Shown here one piece after another: positions 54,151 to 62,144 of a stretch of 64,000 nt of DNA. The notes under the pieces were generated by a model. The model saw only the letters and a list, made by a program, of their open reading frames with translations. It was not told where the DNA came from and made no database searches. Origin of the DNA: Actinacidiphila acidipaludis (GTDB lineage Bacteria; Actinomycetota; Actinomycetes; Streptomycetales; Streptomycetaceae); contig NZ_JAINZZ010000023.1 in assembly GCF_019890725.1 (NCBI RefSeq), forward strand, positions 47,089 to 111,088, written 5' to 3'. Both the position numbers and the translations under genes were made by a program. The stretch's first letter is position 1; each line of letters starts with the position of its first letter.

Positions 54151-54669
54151 TCAGGGGGTGCCGGCGCCGGACGGGTCCCCGCCGTCGCCGGGGGTCGCGG
54201 TCGTGGGGGGCGGATCGGCGGGCGTGGTGGTGGTGGCCGGGTCCGTCGGGGTGGGCGTGGTGGTCGGCCCGTCGCCGGTGGGGGACGGCTGGACGGTCGG
54301 GTGGGGCGCGGTCGTGGCGCCGCCGCCCGGCGGCACGGCCCGCGTGCCCGTCCTGCCGGGGGCGGACGCGGGCGTCGTGGCCACCGCGGACGCGCCCGCG
54401 GTGGCGGTTCCGGAGGCCGCCGGGGAGGGTGACATGCCGTCCCGGCCGCCGCCGTGGCCGCCGGCCGGGAAGCCGCGGACCGCGTGCCGGGCGTCGGCCG
54501 CGCCGCCCTTGCCGGACACCGGGGGGCGGCCGGGCGCCTTGGGGTCGGACCCGCCGGTGCTCACGCACGCCGCGACGCTCGCCGCCAGCAGCGCGACGAG
54601 CGCCGCCGACCGGACCCCGGCCGCGCGGGCACGGGCGTGCGGGGGGCGTGCGGCGGCGGGTACGGACAT
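54151..54669 (-). CDS. Pro/Thr-rich lipoprotein of unknown function
   Basis: 172 aa from the ATG at 54669 (GAGG about 9 nt upstream). A signal peptide (RSAALVALLAASVAAC) ends in a lipobox with Cys about residue 35. The rest is low-complexity Gly, Ala, Pro and Thr (PTTTPTPTDPATTTTP) without a folded domain that I recognise. It could be a surface spacer or anchoring protein. A frame on the opposite strand is open too, but the signal peptide supports this one. Confidence 0.55.
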   Translation of the reverse strand: MSVPAAARPPHARARAAGVRSAALVALLAASVAACVSTGGSDPKAPGRPPVSGKGGAADARHAVRGFPAGGHGGGRDGMSPSPAASGTATAGASAVATTPASAPGRTGTRAVPPGGGATTAPHPTVQPSPTGDGPTTTPTPTDPATTTTPADPPPTTATPGDGGDPSGAGTP

Positions 54670-54974
54670 GCGCGGCGACCTCGGACTCGGTACGGGCCGG
54701 CGGGCGCGCGGACGCACACCCGGCCGGGCGGGCTCGCCGTGTCCAACGCCGACGCCTGCGGCAGGACACGCGCGACCGGACCGGAACGCCGCAGGTTCGT
54801 TCGAGTGGCCCAGTGCCGGACAGTGCGGGACAGCGCGGGACAGCGCGGGAGACCGCCGAGCGCCCCACCCGGTGGCCCGGGCCGGCCTGTGGCGAGTCCG
54901 CACCGCCCGCTCGCCGTCAGCCGTGGCCCCTGCCGCGGCCCCGCGTCCTCACCCGCCGCCGCGGCCCCGCGTCC

Positions 54975-55325
54975 TCACCCGTAGCCGAGCCCGTGCAGCC
55001 GCTCGTCGTCGATGCCGAAGTGGTGGGCGATCTCGTGGACGACGGTGATCTCCGTCTCCTCGACCGCCTCCTCGCGGGTGGCGCACATCCGCAGCGTCGG
55101 ACCGCGGTAGACGGTGATCCGGTCGGGCAGCACGCCCGCGTACCACTCCCCGCGCTCGGTCAGCGGTGTCCCCTCGTACAGGCCGAGCAGGTCCGGGTCC
55201 GACGGGTCGGGCTCGTCCTCGACGAAGACGGCCACGTTGTCCATCAGCCGGGTCAGCTCGGTGGGAATCCGGTCCAGCGCCTCGCCGACCAGTTCCTCGA
55301 AGTCCTCGCGGCTCATCTCCAGCAC
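54975..55325 (-). CDS. Zinicin-like metallopeptidase family protein
   Basis: 116 aa from the GTG at 55325; ATG at 55316 is an alternative. The zinc-binding HExxH motif is in TEITVVHEIAHHFGIDDERL, near the C-terminus. LTRLMDNVAVFVEDEP and LLGLYEGTPLTERG are hallmarks of this small, widely conserved family (formerly DUF1025). It is cytoplasmic and its substrate is unknown. It is a minus-strand gene next to the plus-strand tRNA-Glu. Confidence 0.88.
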   Translation of the reverse strand: MLEMSREDFEELVGEALDRIPTELTRLMDNVAVFVEDEPDPSDPDLLGLYEGTPLTERGEWYAGVLPDRITVYRGPTLRMCATREEAVEETEITVVHEIAHHFGIDDERLHGLGYG

Positions 55326-55374
55326 AGGCCCATTGTGTCGTGCGCCACCCTCGCGGTCCCGTTCGGCAATGGTT

Positions 55375-55404
55375 TTGCCGAACCCGCGGGCCGTCCCATA
55401 TGCT
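55375..55404 (+). promoter_or_regulatory. Promoter of tRNA-Glu
   Basis: TTGCCG (55375-55380) and TATGCT (55399-55404) with an 18-bp spacer place the start about 43 bp upstream of the tRNA. Confidence 0.6.
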
Positions 55405-55453
55405 TCCCCCCGTCCCCGAAGTGCGCCGAAAGGCCCACCACGGCAGGCCCTTC

Positions 55454-55529
55454 GCCCTCATCGTCTAGTGGCCCAGGACGCCGCCCTTTCAAGGCGGTAG
55501 CACGGGTTCGAATCCCGTTGGGGGCACCA
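55454..55529 (+). tRNA. tRNA-Glu (anticodon UUC)
   Basis: Cloverleaf starting GCCCTCATCGTCTAGTGG, with anticodon loop CTTTCAA (anticodon TTC), T arm GGTTCGAATCC, and acceptor strands GCCCTCA and TGGGGGC with one G-U pair. The discriminator is A at 55526 and CCA is encoded at 55527-55529. Confidence 0.97.
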
Positions 55530-55530
55530 C

Positions 55531-56061
55531 CTAGGAGATCGTCGCCCGGCGGCGCTCCCTGCTCATCCACGGGCCGAGTGCCGCCGCGAGGACCACCGCG
55601 CCGATCATGAAGTAGACGTCGATGGCGCGGCCCGACCACACCGCCCAGGACGACGTGGCGTTCGTCTGCTGGTCGAAGAGCCCGTAGCGCATGATGCCGG
55701 TCAGCCGCAGCGCCTCGTCGACCGCCGTCGCCGCGCCGCGCAGGACCAGCAGCGGCATCCCGATCCAGGCTCCGGCGAAGACCGTCCAGGCCGGCGCCCG
55801 GGGGCGCGGCGGGCTCGTCGTGCGGTGGATCACCCCGGCGGCGACCAGGCAGATGGCGATGACGACCGCGTTGGGCAGCACGCAGAGCAGGCCGCTGTCG
55901 CCCTTGCCCGGATCGATCCCGGCGGCGTAGCGGCCGTTCGCCGCGATGGCGAGGACGTGGATCAGCGCGAACCCCGCCACCCAGGCGTAGGCCGCGGGCA
56001 CGGCCCACGGCGGCCGGGCAGGTCCTGCGGTGCGCTCGCCTGTGCCGCGGGGACGGACCAT
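55531..56061 (-). CDS. Small membrane protein with four predicted membrane segments
   Basis: 176 aa; GAGAGGAG precedes the ATG at 56061. Hydrophobic segments include AYAWVAGFALIHVLAIAANG, GLLCVLPNAVVIAICLVAAG, TVFAGAWIGMPLLVLRGA and AIDVYFMIGAVVLAAALG. It resembles small DUF3995-like proteins of actinobacteria, with no known activity. It is convergent with the tRNA-Glu gene; the stop lies 1 bp after the tRNA CCA end. Confidence 0.7.
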   Translation of the reverse strand: MVRPRGTGERTAGPARPPWAVPAAYAWVAGFALIHVLAIAANGRYAAGIDPGKGDSGLLCVLPNAVVIAICLVAAGVIHRTTSPPRPRAPAWTVFAGAWIGMPLLVLRGAATAVDEALRLTGIMRYGLFDQQTNATSSWAVWSGRAIDVYFMIGAVVLAAALGPWMSRERRRATIS

Positions 56062-56564
56062 CGGGACGGGCTCCTCTCCCGGAGAACGACGCGCAGAACG
56101 CTAGACGGCGGCCGGTCCGCGCCGCATCCACCCCAAGTCGCTTCCCGCGCCGCCCTGGTGCACCTTTCGGGGGGAGCCGTCTACGCCCGAAGTCGCATGC
56201 GGACCGGATCCCGCGCGGGTCGCCGGCCCCCGGTCCCGCGGCCCTCAACGGCTGCGCGAGCGAGCGGAGTCAGGACCGGAGCTGCGACCGGACTTACGAC
56301 CGGAGCTGCCGCCGCACCTGGCATCTTCCTGTAACGGCCATTGCCCCGGGCCGCGGCCGCTGACCGTAATGACTCCCGGGAATCGCACTCGGTGGACACG
56401 GCAGAGGGCGAATGCCCCCGGCGGCCGCGAACCCCCGAGCGTGCCGCCGGGCCAGACACGCGTGCCGGTGAGGCCGGCGGGTGCCGGACCGGCGTGGCGC
56501 GACGCCACCCCGCCGTTCCGGCCCGGCGATCCCGGCAGACCACGGCGAGCAGGAGGGCAGTCCC
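56062..56564 (+). promoter_or_regulatory. 503-bp leader/promoter region of the PKS-like operon
   Basis: No gene is supported here. It contains three 12-bp direct repeats (56274-56309: GACCGGAGCTGC, GACCGGACTTAC, GACCGGAGCTGC) and the first copy of the bipartite element listed separately. A ribosome site GGAGGG at 56552-56557 serves the TTG start at 56565. Confidence 0.5.
56319..56383 (+). promoter_or_regulatory. Bipartite cluster element, copy A (upstream of malonyltransferase)
   Basis: TGGCATCTTCCTG at 56319-56331 and TAATGACTCCCGGGAAT at 56367-56383. Copy B upstream of the ACP gene repeats both halves with spacing differing by 1 bp. TAATGA could be a -10 hexamer and the distal half an activator site; this role is inferred. 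Confidence 0.6.
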
Positions 56565-57539
56565 TTGGGAGCGGTACCGATCGGCCTGGTGTTCCCCGGT
56601 CAGGGAACCCAGCGCGAGGGCATGGGCGAGCCGTGGCGCGGCACCGAGGCGTGGGAGCTCGTCGCGGAGATCTCACGGCACACCGGTGAGGACGTCGAGG
56701 AGCTGGTGCTGCGCACCCCGGCCGAGCAGCTGCGCCGCACCGACCTGGCCCAACTGGCCGTGTTCACCGTGTCGGTGCTCGCGCTGCGCGAGGCCGAGCG
56801 GCTCGGTCTGACCGAGGGCGCCGTCGCGTGCGCGGGGCACAGCCTGGGCGAGTACACGGCGCTGGTCGCCGCCGGGATGCTCACCGTCGCGGACGCCGCC
56901 GTGCTCGTCGCCGCCCGCGGCCGGGCGATGCGCGAGGCGGCCGGGATGCGGCGCGGGACGATGGGCGCGCTGGTCGGCGCGGGCCACGACGACGTGGCGG
57001 AACTCGTCCGGGAGATCGACGCGTCGGGGTGCCCGCTGTGGGTGGCGAACATCAACGCGCCCGGGCAGGTGGTCGTGTCCGGTTCCGTCGAGGGCGTGGA
57101 GCGGGCTGCCGCGGAGGGCCACCGGATCGGCGCCAAGCTGATCACGGTCCCGGTCGGCGGCGCGTTCCACAGCCCGTTCATGGCACCGGTCGCGGAGCGG
57201 CTGCGGGAGGTCCTGCGCGCGACGCCGTTCGCCCGCGGGCACGCGCCGGTGGTGGCCAACGTGGACGCGGAACCGCACACCGGGGACGACGACTGGGTGG
57301 AGCTGTCCACGCGTCAGCTGACCCACCCGGTGCTGTGGGAGCGCAGCGTCGGGACCCTGACCGGGCCGCTGGGCTGCGGCCGGCTGCTGGAGCTGGGCTC
57401 GGGCCGCACGCTGTCCGGCATGATCCGGCGGATCGTCCCGTACGTGACGGCCGTTCCCCTGAACAGTCCGGACGGTCTGGCGGCCGCGGCCGGCGCACCC
57501 GCGGTGGCCGCGGCGCCCGCGGCGGAGGCGGCCCGATGA
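56565..57539 (+). CDS. ACP S-malonyltransferase (FabD-like)
   Basis: 324 aa from the TTG at 56565, chosen because GGAGGG lies 7 nt upstream and the protein then begins just before VFPGQGTQREGMGEP. The catalytic Ser93 is in GHSLGEYTALVAAG; the malonate-binding Arg is in RGRAMREAAG and the catalytic His in GGAFHSPFMAP. The AFH motif fits malonyl rather than methylmalonyl specificity. It loads extender units onto the ACP encoded two genes on. First gene of the operon; its stop overlaps the thioesterase start. Confidence 0.92.
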   Translation: MGAVPIGLVFPGQGTQREGMGEPWRGTEAWELVAEISRHTGEDVEELVLRTPAEQLRRTDLAQLAVFTVSVLALREAERLGLTEGAVACAGHSLGEYTALVAAGMLTVADAAVLVAARGRAMREAAGMRRGTMGALVGAGHDDVAELVREIDASGCPLWVANINAPGQVVVSGSVEGVERAAAEGHRIGAKLITVPVGGAFHSPFMAPVAERLREVLRATPFARGHAPVVANVDAEPHTGDDDWVELSTRQLTHPVLWERSVGTLTGPLGCGRLLELGSGRTLSGMIRRIVPYVTAVPLNSPDGLAAAAGAPAVAAAPAAEAAR

Positions 57540-58297
57540 CGGCGCCGGCGTCCACCGCCTCGCGCTGGTTCCGGCGTCATCCGTCGGTCACGGGTCCCCG
57601 GCTGCGGCTGGTGTGCCTGCCGCACGCGGGCGGCGCGGCATCGTTCTTCCACGCGTGGGGCGGCGCGTTCGGCCCCGACGTCGAGGTGCTGGCGGCCCGC
57701 TATCCGGGACGGCAGGACCGGATCGCCGATCCGTTCCTGGAGGACATGGCCTCCCTCGCCGACGCCGTCACCGCCGCCCTGCCGCCCTTCCTCGACCGGC
57801 CGCTGGCGCTGTTCGGCCACAGCATGGGCGCCTCCCTGGCGTACGAGGTGACGCTGCGGCTGCGGGAGCGGTACGGGTTCCGGCCGGAGGGGCTGTTCGT
57901 GTCCGGCCGCGAGGCGCCGCACCTCGTCACCCCGAAGGACATCCATCTGCGGGACGACGATCAACTCGTCGACGAGGTGCTGCGGTTGGGGGGCGTGGAC
58001 ACCGCCCTGCTGGCGGAGCCCGGACTGCGGGACCTCGTCCTGCCCGCGATCCGCTCGGACTTCAAGGTGTCCGGCACCTACCGCGCCGCCGGGCCGGTGC
58101 CGGTCGGCACCCCCGTGACGGCGTACGTCGGCGACCAGGACCCCAACGTGACCCCCGAGGACGTCGCGGCGTGGGAGCAGGTCGCCGGCGGCGGATTCGC
58201 GATGCGGGTCTTTCCGGGCGGCCACTTCTATCTCGAACCCGAGCGCGACGCCCTGATCCGCGACATCGCCGGCCGGATCGGGGTGGCATCTTCCTGA
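57536..58297 (+). CDS. Type II thioesterase
   Basis: 253 aa; ATG overlaps the upstream stop (ATGA). Alpha/beta-hydrolase of the GrsT/RifR type: LVCLPHAGGAASFFHAW, AARYPGRQDRIADP, GHSMGAS with nucleophile Ser96, and a C-terminal PGGHFYLEPE with the catalytic His. Such enzymes remove aberrant acyl groups from carrier proteins. It sits between the malonyltransferase and ACP genes, and its last codons contain the distal half of the second bipartite element. Confidence 0.9.
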   Translation: MTAPASTASRWFRRHPSVTGPRLRLVCLPHAGGAASFFHAWGGAFGPDVEVLAARYPGRQDRIADPFLEDMASLADAVTAALPPFLDRPLALFGHSMGASLAYEVTLRLRERYGFRPEGLFVSGREAPHLVTPKDIHLRDDDQLVDEVLRLGGVDTALLAEPGLRDLVLPAIRSDFKVSGTYRAAGPVPVGTPVTAYVGDQDPNVTPEDVAAWEQVAGGGFAMRVFPGGHFYLEPERDALIRDIAGRIGVASS

Positions 58298-58347
58298 CGA
58301 CGGACTCAGGAGGCCGCCGGTCCGATGCTCTAATGATTCCCGGGTAT
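58284..58347 (+). promoter_or_regulatory. Bipartite cluster element, copy B (upstream of ACP)
   Basis: TGGCATCTTCCTG at 58284-58296 (overlapping the end of the thioesterase gene) and TAATGATTCCCGGGTAT at 58331-58347. Compared with copy A, the first half is identical and the second differs at two positions. It probably drives an internal transcript beginning at the ACP gene. A small CCCGCA/TGCGGG hairpin follows at 58386-58401. Confidence 0.6.
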
Positions 58348-58440
58348 GCCGAGCCGTACGAAATGGCGGGCACCCGTTTCCCCGTCCCGCAATTCTGCGG
58401 GCATTTCGGAACCACCGGATTCCTGAGAGGTTCTTCCACC

Positions 58441-58692
58441 ATGCCTACCATCACCGAAGAGCGCGCCGCGAAGATCAAGGAAATCGTGTGCGAGATTCTC
58501 GAACTCGAGGAGGACGAGGTCACCGACACCAGCCTGTTCCGTGAGGACCACGACGCCGACTCGCTGCGCGCGATCGAGATCCTGGCCTCCCTGGAGAAGG
58601 AGTTCAAGGTGGTCATCGACCAGTCGGAACTCGCCCGCATGGTGAACCTCCAGGGCGTCTACGAGGTCGTCGCCGAGTCCGCCGCCCGGTAA
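58441..58692 (+). CDS. Acyl carrier protein
   Basis: 83 aa; GAGAGG precedes the ATG at 58441. The phosphopantetheine site is Ser41 in DHDADSLRAIEIL, a DSL-type motif. The protein is acidic overall, with helix I near 5-20 and a LEKEFKVVIDQSELARM helix III region as in type II FAS/PKS carriers. It follows a 143-bp gap holding copy B of the cluster element, so it may start its own transcript, and precedes three ketosynthase-related genes. Confidence 0.95.
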   Translation: MPTITEERAAKIKEIVCEILELEEDEVTDTSLFREDHDADSLRAIEILASLEKEFKVVIDQSELARMVNLQGVYEVVAESAAR

Positions 58693-58732
58693 TTCCTGTT
58701 CGCTGTCCAGGTCGAGACTGGTTGGGGATTCG

Positions 58733-59983
58733 ATGTCGACTCTCGCGGGAAATGGTTCGAGTACAACAGCTCACAGGGTGGTTCTGACCGGATTCGGCGT
58801 GTTCTCCAGCATCGGGGTCGGCGCCGCCGACTTCGCTGAGGGACTGCGATCCGGGCGCAGCGGTGCGAAGCCGATCAAGGCATTCGACACCAACGGATTC
58901 GCACACGCCAACGGTTGCGAGATCGTGGACTTCCGGCCGGAACGGTGGATCCGCACTCTCGACGCGGAGGAACTCGGCCGGGCCAGCCAGTTCTCGGTCG
59001 CGGCGGCACGGATGGCGATCGAGGACGCCGACCTCGACGTGGACGTCCTGCGGCGGCAGCGCGGCCTGATATCCATCGGCACCACCGACGGCGAGTCCTT
59101 CGACCTCGACCAGCTCGTCGAGAGCCAGATCCGCTTCGGCCCGGAGCAGATGGACTCGACCATCGCCCGCCGGGTCCGGGCGGGCCGGCTTTCGGCGGCG
59201 GTGGCCCACGAGCTGGGGCTGACCGACGTCGAGGCGGTCACCATCCCCACCGCGTGCGCGGCGGGCAACTACGCCATCGGCTACGGCTTCGACGCGGTGC
59301 GCACCGGCGAGGTGGACTTCGCGCTGTGCGGCGGCGCCGACGCCATGTGCCGCAAGACCTTCGCCGGCTTCTACCGGCTGGGCACCATCGCCCCGGAGCT
59401 GTGCCAGCCCTTCGACGCCGACCGCAAGGGCATCCTCACCGGGGAGGGCGCCGGCGTCCTGGTGCTGGAGAGCCTGGACTCGGCGCTGGCCCGCGGGGCC
59501 CGCATCTACGCCGAGGTGCTGGGCTACGGCCTCAACTGCGACGCGTACCACCAGGTGGCGCCCAACCAGGCCAGCGTGGCCCGCTGCATGCAGCTCGCCC
59601 TGGACAACGCGGGCGTCAAGCCGTCCGAGATCGACCTGATCTCCGCACACGGCACCGGCACCAAGGCCAACGACATCACCGAGGCGCGGGCGATCCGCGA
59701 GGTCTACGGCGACCGCCCGCCGCGGACCATCTCGATCAAGTCGATGCTCGGCCACACCATGGGCGCGGCCAGCGCGCTGGCGGCCATCGCGTGCTCCCTG
59801 GCGATCGTGCACCGCTTCATCCCGCCGACCATCAACCACGTGACCACCGACCCGGAGTGCGAGGTGGACTGCGTGCCGAACCAGGCGGTCGAGGCGGACC
59901 TGCGCATCGTGCAGAACAACGGGCTGGCCTTCGGCGGCAACAACTCCATCGTCATCCTCGGCAAGTACGAGGGTCCGCGGTGA
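58733..59983 (+). CDS. Beta-ketoacyl synthase (KAS I/II type), catalytically complete
   Basis: 416 aa from the ATG at 58733. The Cys-His-His triad is intact: Cys175 in IPTACAAGNYAIG, His306 in SAHGTGTKAND and His341 in SMLGHTMGAAS. VVLTGFGVFSSIG and NNGLAFGGNNS at the two ends mark a full thiolase fold. It should perform decarboxylative Claisen condensation on ACP-bound substrates. The second synthase starts within its stop codon (GTGA). Confidence 0.93.
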   Translation: MSTLAGNGSSTTAHRVVLTGFGVFSSIGVGAADFAEGLRSGRSGAKPIKAFDTNGFAHANGCEIVDFRPERWIRTLDAEELGRASQFSVAAARMAIEDADLDVDVLRRQRGLISIGTTDGESFDLDQLVESQIRFGPEQMDSTIARRVRAGRLSAAVAHELGLTDVEAVTIPTACAAGNYAIGYGFDAVRTGEVDFALCGGADAMCRKTFAGFYRLGTIAPELCQPFDADRKGILTGEGAGVLVLESLDSALARGARIYAEVLGYGLNCDAYHQVAPNQASVARCMQLALDNAGVKPSEIDLISAHGTGTKANDITEARAIREVYGDRPPRTISIKSMLGHTMGAASALAAIACSLAIVHRFIPPTINHVTTDPECEVDCVPNQAVEADLRIVQNNGLAFGGNNSIVILGKYEGPR

Positions 59984-61122
59984 GCCGGCTCGCGGTGACC
60001 GGCGCCGGCGCGGTGGCGAGCATCGGCCGCGACACCCGGGAGATCTTCGCCGCGCTGTGCGCCGGCCGCGAGGGCCGGCACCCGCTGCGCGGCTTCGACC
60101 GCGCCTGGTACAACGCCGGGCACCTCTACGAGGTGGACAACCGGCCCGCCCCGGGCACGGACGCCGTCGGCCGCGCCACCGGCCTGCTGCTCGACGCGGT
60201 GGGCCAGGCGGCACGGGACGCGGGCCTGGGCGACGACCTGTCCGGGGTGCCGGTGCTGGTCGGCACGGGCCTGCGCGAACTGCGGTCGCTGGAGCTGTGG
60301 TGGCGCGACGGGCAGCCGTTCGGCGCCGACCGGATGCACTTCGGCACGGCGCTGCGCGAGCGGTTCGGCGCGCGGGACACCCACACCATCTCCAACGCCT
60401 GCTCCGCCTCGCTGTACGCGCTGGCGCTGGGCGTGGACCTGCTGGAGTTCCAGGAGGCCGACACGGTGATCGTCGCCGGTGTCGACGTGATCACCGAGAG
60501 CATGTTCGGCCTGTCGGACCGGCTCCAGCTCGACCCGCCGGACCGGCTGCGGCCCTTCGACCGCGACCGCAAGGGCACCGTGATGGGTGAGGGCGCCGCC
60601 GCCGTGGTGCTGCGCCGTGACGCCCCGGCCGACCGGGACGCGATCCACGGCTGGGTGCGCGGCGTGGCCGTCAACTGCGACGCCTTCCACGCCACCGCGC
60701 CCGACCCGGGCGGCATCGCCGCCGCGATCCGGGACGCGCACGGCCGGGCGGGCGTGAAGGCGGAGGACGTCGGCCTGGTGCTGCTGCACGGCACCGGCAC
60801 CTCGCTCAACGACGCCGCCGAGGCCACCGCGCTCACCGACGTCTTCGGGCCGCACGTGGGCAACCCGCTGATGACCGGGGTGAAGTCGATGACCGGCCAC
60901 ACCTCCGGCGCCTCCGGGGTGCTCAACCTGCTGGTGGCGCTGCACGCCATGCGGGAGGGCCGGGTGCCCCCGATCACCGGCCTGGACAACCCGGCCTCCG
61001 AGGTGGCGGGCTTCCGGCTGGTGCGCGACACCCCGGTGGAACAGCAGGTGAACCTCGCCCAGGTCGACGCGTTCGGCTTCGGCGGGATCAACGCGGTGGC
61101 GATCGTGGAGGCCGGCCGATGA
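59980..61122 (+). CDS. Second beta-ketoacyl synthase, catalytically complete
   Basis: 380 aa, GTG at 59980 overlapping the first synthase stop. The triad is present: Cys141 in ISNACSASLYAL, His270 in LLHGTGTSLND and His307 in SMTGHTSGASG, with VDAFGFGGINA at the end. It is shorter than usual (~410 aa) and diverged from the first, with an N-terminus rich in substitutions (RLAVTGAGAVASIG). Having its own Cys, it is not a simple chain-length factor; it may act on another substrate or catalyse a non-canonical acyl transfer. Coupled to the next gene by ATGA. Confidence 0.9.
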   Translation: MSRLAVTGAGAVASIGRDTREIFAALCAGREGRHPLRGFDRAWYNAGHLYEVDNRPAPGTDAVGRATGLLLDAVGQAARDAGLGDDLSGVPVLVGTGLRELRSLELWWRDGQPFGADRMHFGTALRERFGARDTHTISNACSASLYALALGVDLLEFQEADTVIVAGVDVITESMFGLSDRLQLDPPDRLRPFDRDRKGTVMGEGAAAVVLRRDAPADRDAIHGWVRGVAVNCDAFHATAPDPGGIAAAIRDAHGRAGVKAEDVGLVLLHGTGTSLNDAAEATALTDVFGPHVGNPLMTGVKSMTGHTSGASGVLNLLVALHAMREGRVPPITGLDNPASEVAGFRLVRDTPVEQQVNLAQVDAFGFGGINAVAIVEAGR

Positions 61123-62144
61123 GCACCCTGACGACCGAGTCCCCGACGACCGAGGCGTCCGCCGCGCCCGGGCATCCGGAGAGCGCGGCGCCGGCCCGGA
61201 TCGTGGTGACCGGCGTGGGCCTGGCGGTGTCGGGGGCGGACACCCCGCGGGACCTGCTGGCCGCGCGGCCCGGTGACGCCGCGCCCGTGGACCCGGCGGC
61301 CCGGCTGGGCAAGAAGGGCCTGCGCTACAAGGACCGGGCGACCCAACTGGCCCTGTGCTGCGCGCGGGACGCGCTGCGGGAGGCGGGCATGCTCGGCGAG
61401 GACGGCGCCCTCACGGTGCCCGGTGACGGCTTCGCCGTGCTGATCGCCTCCGACTTCGGGAACGTCGACACGGTGTGCTCCATCGTGGAGACGATCGCCG
61501 CCGACGGCTCCACCGCGGGCCTCAGCCCGATGGACACCCCGAACGCGTCGAGCAACGTGATCGCCTCGACGCTGGCCGTCAAGTACGGCCTGCGCGGCCC
61601 CAATCTGATGCTGTGCAACGGCCCGACCACCGGGCTCGACGCGGTCCGCTGGGCGGCCGTGCTGATCCGGTCCGGCCGCGCCGACCGCGCGCTGGTGCTC
61701 GGCGTCGAGCCGGACAACGCGGCGGTCCGCCGGCTGGCGGGCACCGACCGGCTGATCGACGGCGGCGCCGCGCTGATCGTCGAACGCGCCGGTGCGGGCC
61801 CGGCCCGCGGCGTCACGGAGCTGGCCGAGATCGGCGCCACCACCAGGACCGGCGGTGTCCGCGCGTGCCTGGACCGGCTGGGCGCCCAGGCGCCCGCCGC
61901 CTGGTTCGGACCGGGTGGCGGCCCGGAGCCGGCCGGCGGCGGGCCGCTGCCGGCCGAGGTGTCCCACTACGACCTGACAGGCGAGTGGGGCGAGGCGTCG
62001 GCCGCGCTCGGCGTACTGCAGTGCGCGGCCGCCGTCGGCTGGTTCGCCGCGGGCGGCGCCGGACCGGTGTACGCGGTGTCCGGCCACGACGGCGACGACG
62101 GCACCGCCGGGCTGGTCCTGCGAGCCCCGGGCGACCTGCCGTGA
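61119..62144 (+). CDS. Shortened ketosynthase homologue without catalytic residues
   Basis: 341 aa. A thiolase-fold relative: RIVVTGVGLAVSG, KDRATQLALCCARDAL, FAVLIASDFGNVDTV and LRGPNLMLCNGPTTGLDAV. At the nucleophile elbow NGPTTG replaces the usual TACxxG, so no Cys is present, and neither HGTGT nor the GHxxGA motif is found. The C-terminal domain is about 80 residues short. It may be a structural partner of one of the upstream synthases, similar in concept to a chain-length factor. The usual CLF Gln is not present either. Confidence 0.82.
   Translation: MSTLTTESPTTEASAAPGHPESAAPARIVVTGVGLAVSGADTPRDLLAARPGDAAPVDPAARLGKKGLRYKDRATQLALCCARDALREAGMLGEDGALTVPGDGFAVLIASDFGNVDTVCSIVETIAADGSTAGLSPMDTPNASSNVIASTLAVKYGLRGPNLMLCNGPTTGLDAVRWAAVLIRSGRADRALVLGVEPDNAAVRRLAGTDRLIDGGAALIVERAGAGPARGVTELAEIGATTRTGGVRACLDRLGAQAPAAWFGPGGGPEPAGGGPLPAEVSHYDLTGEWGEASAALGVLQCAAAVGWFAAGGAGPVYAVSGHDGDDGTAGLVLRAPGDLP

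Noticed and set aside
54158..55048. Plus-strand Val/Gly-rich frame opposite the lipoprotein gene
   Set aside because: The minus frame has a start, signal peptide and lipobox; the plus frame has none and runs into the metallopeptidase gene.
44653..55529. The two tRNA genes as integration sites of a mobile element
   Set aside because: No integrase, excisionase or duplicated tRNA 3' end was found next to either tRNA.
56180..56334. Short frame upstream of the malonyltransferase ending at 56334
   Set aside because: Translation is low-complexity from the 12-bp repeats and there is no ribosome site; the sequence is better explained as regulatory.
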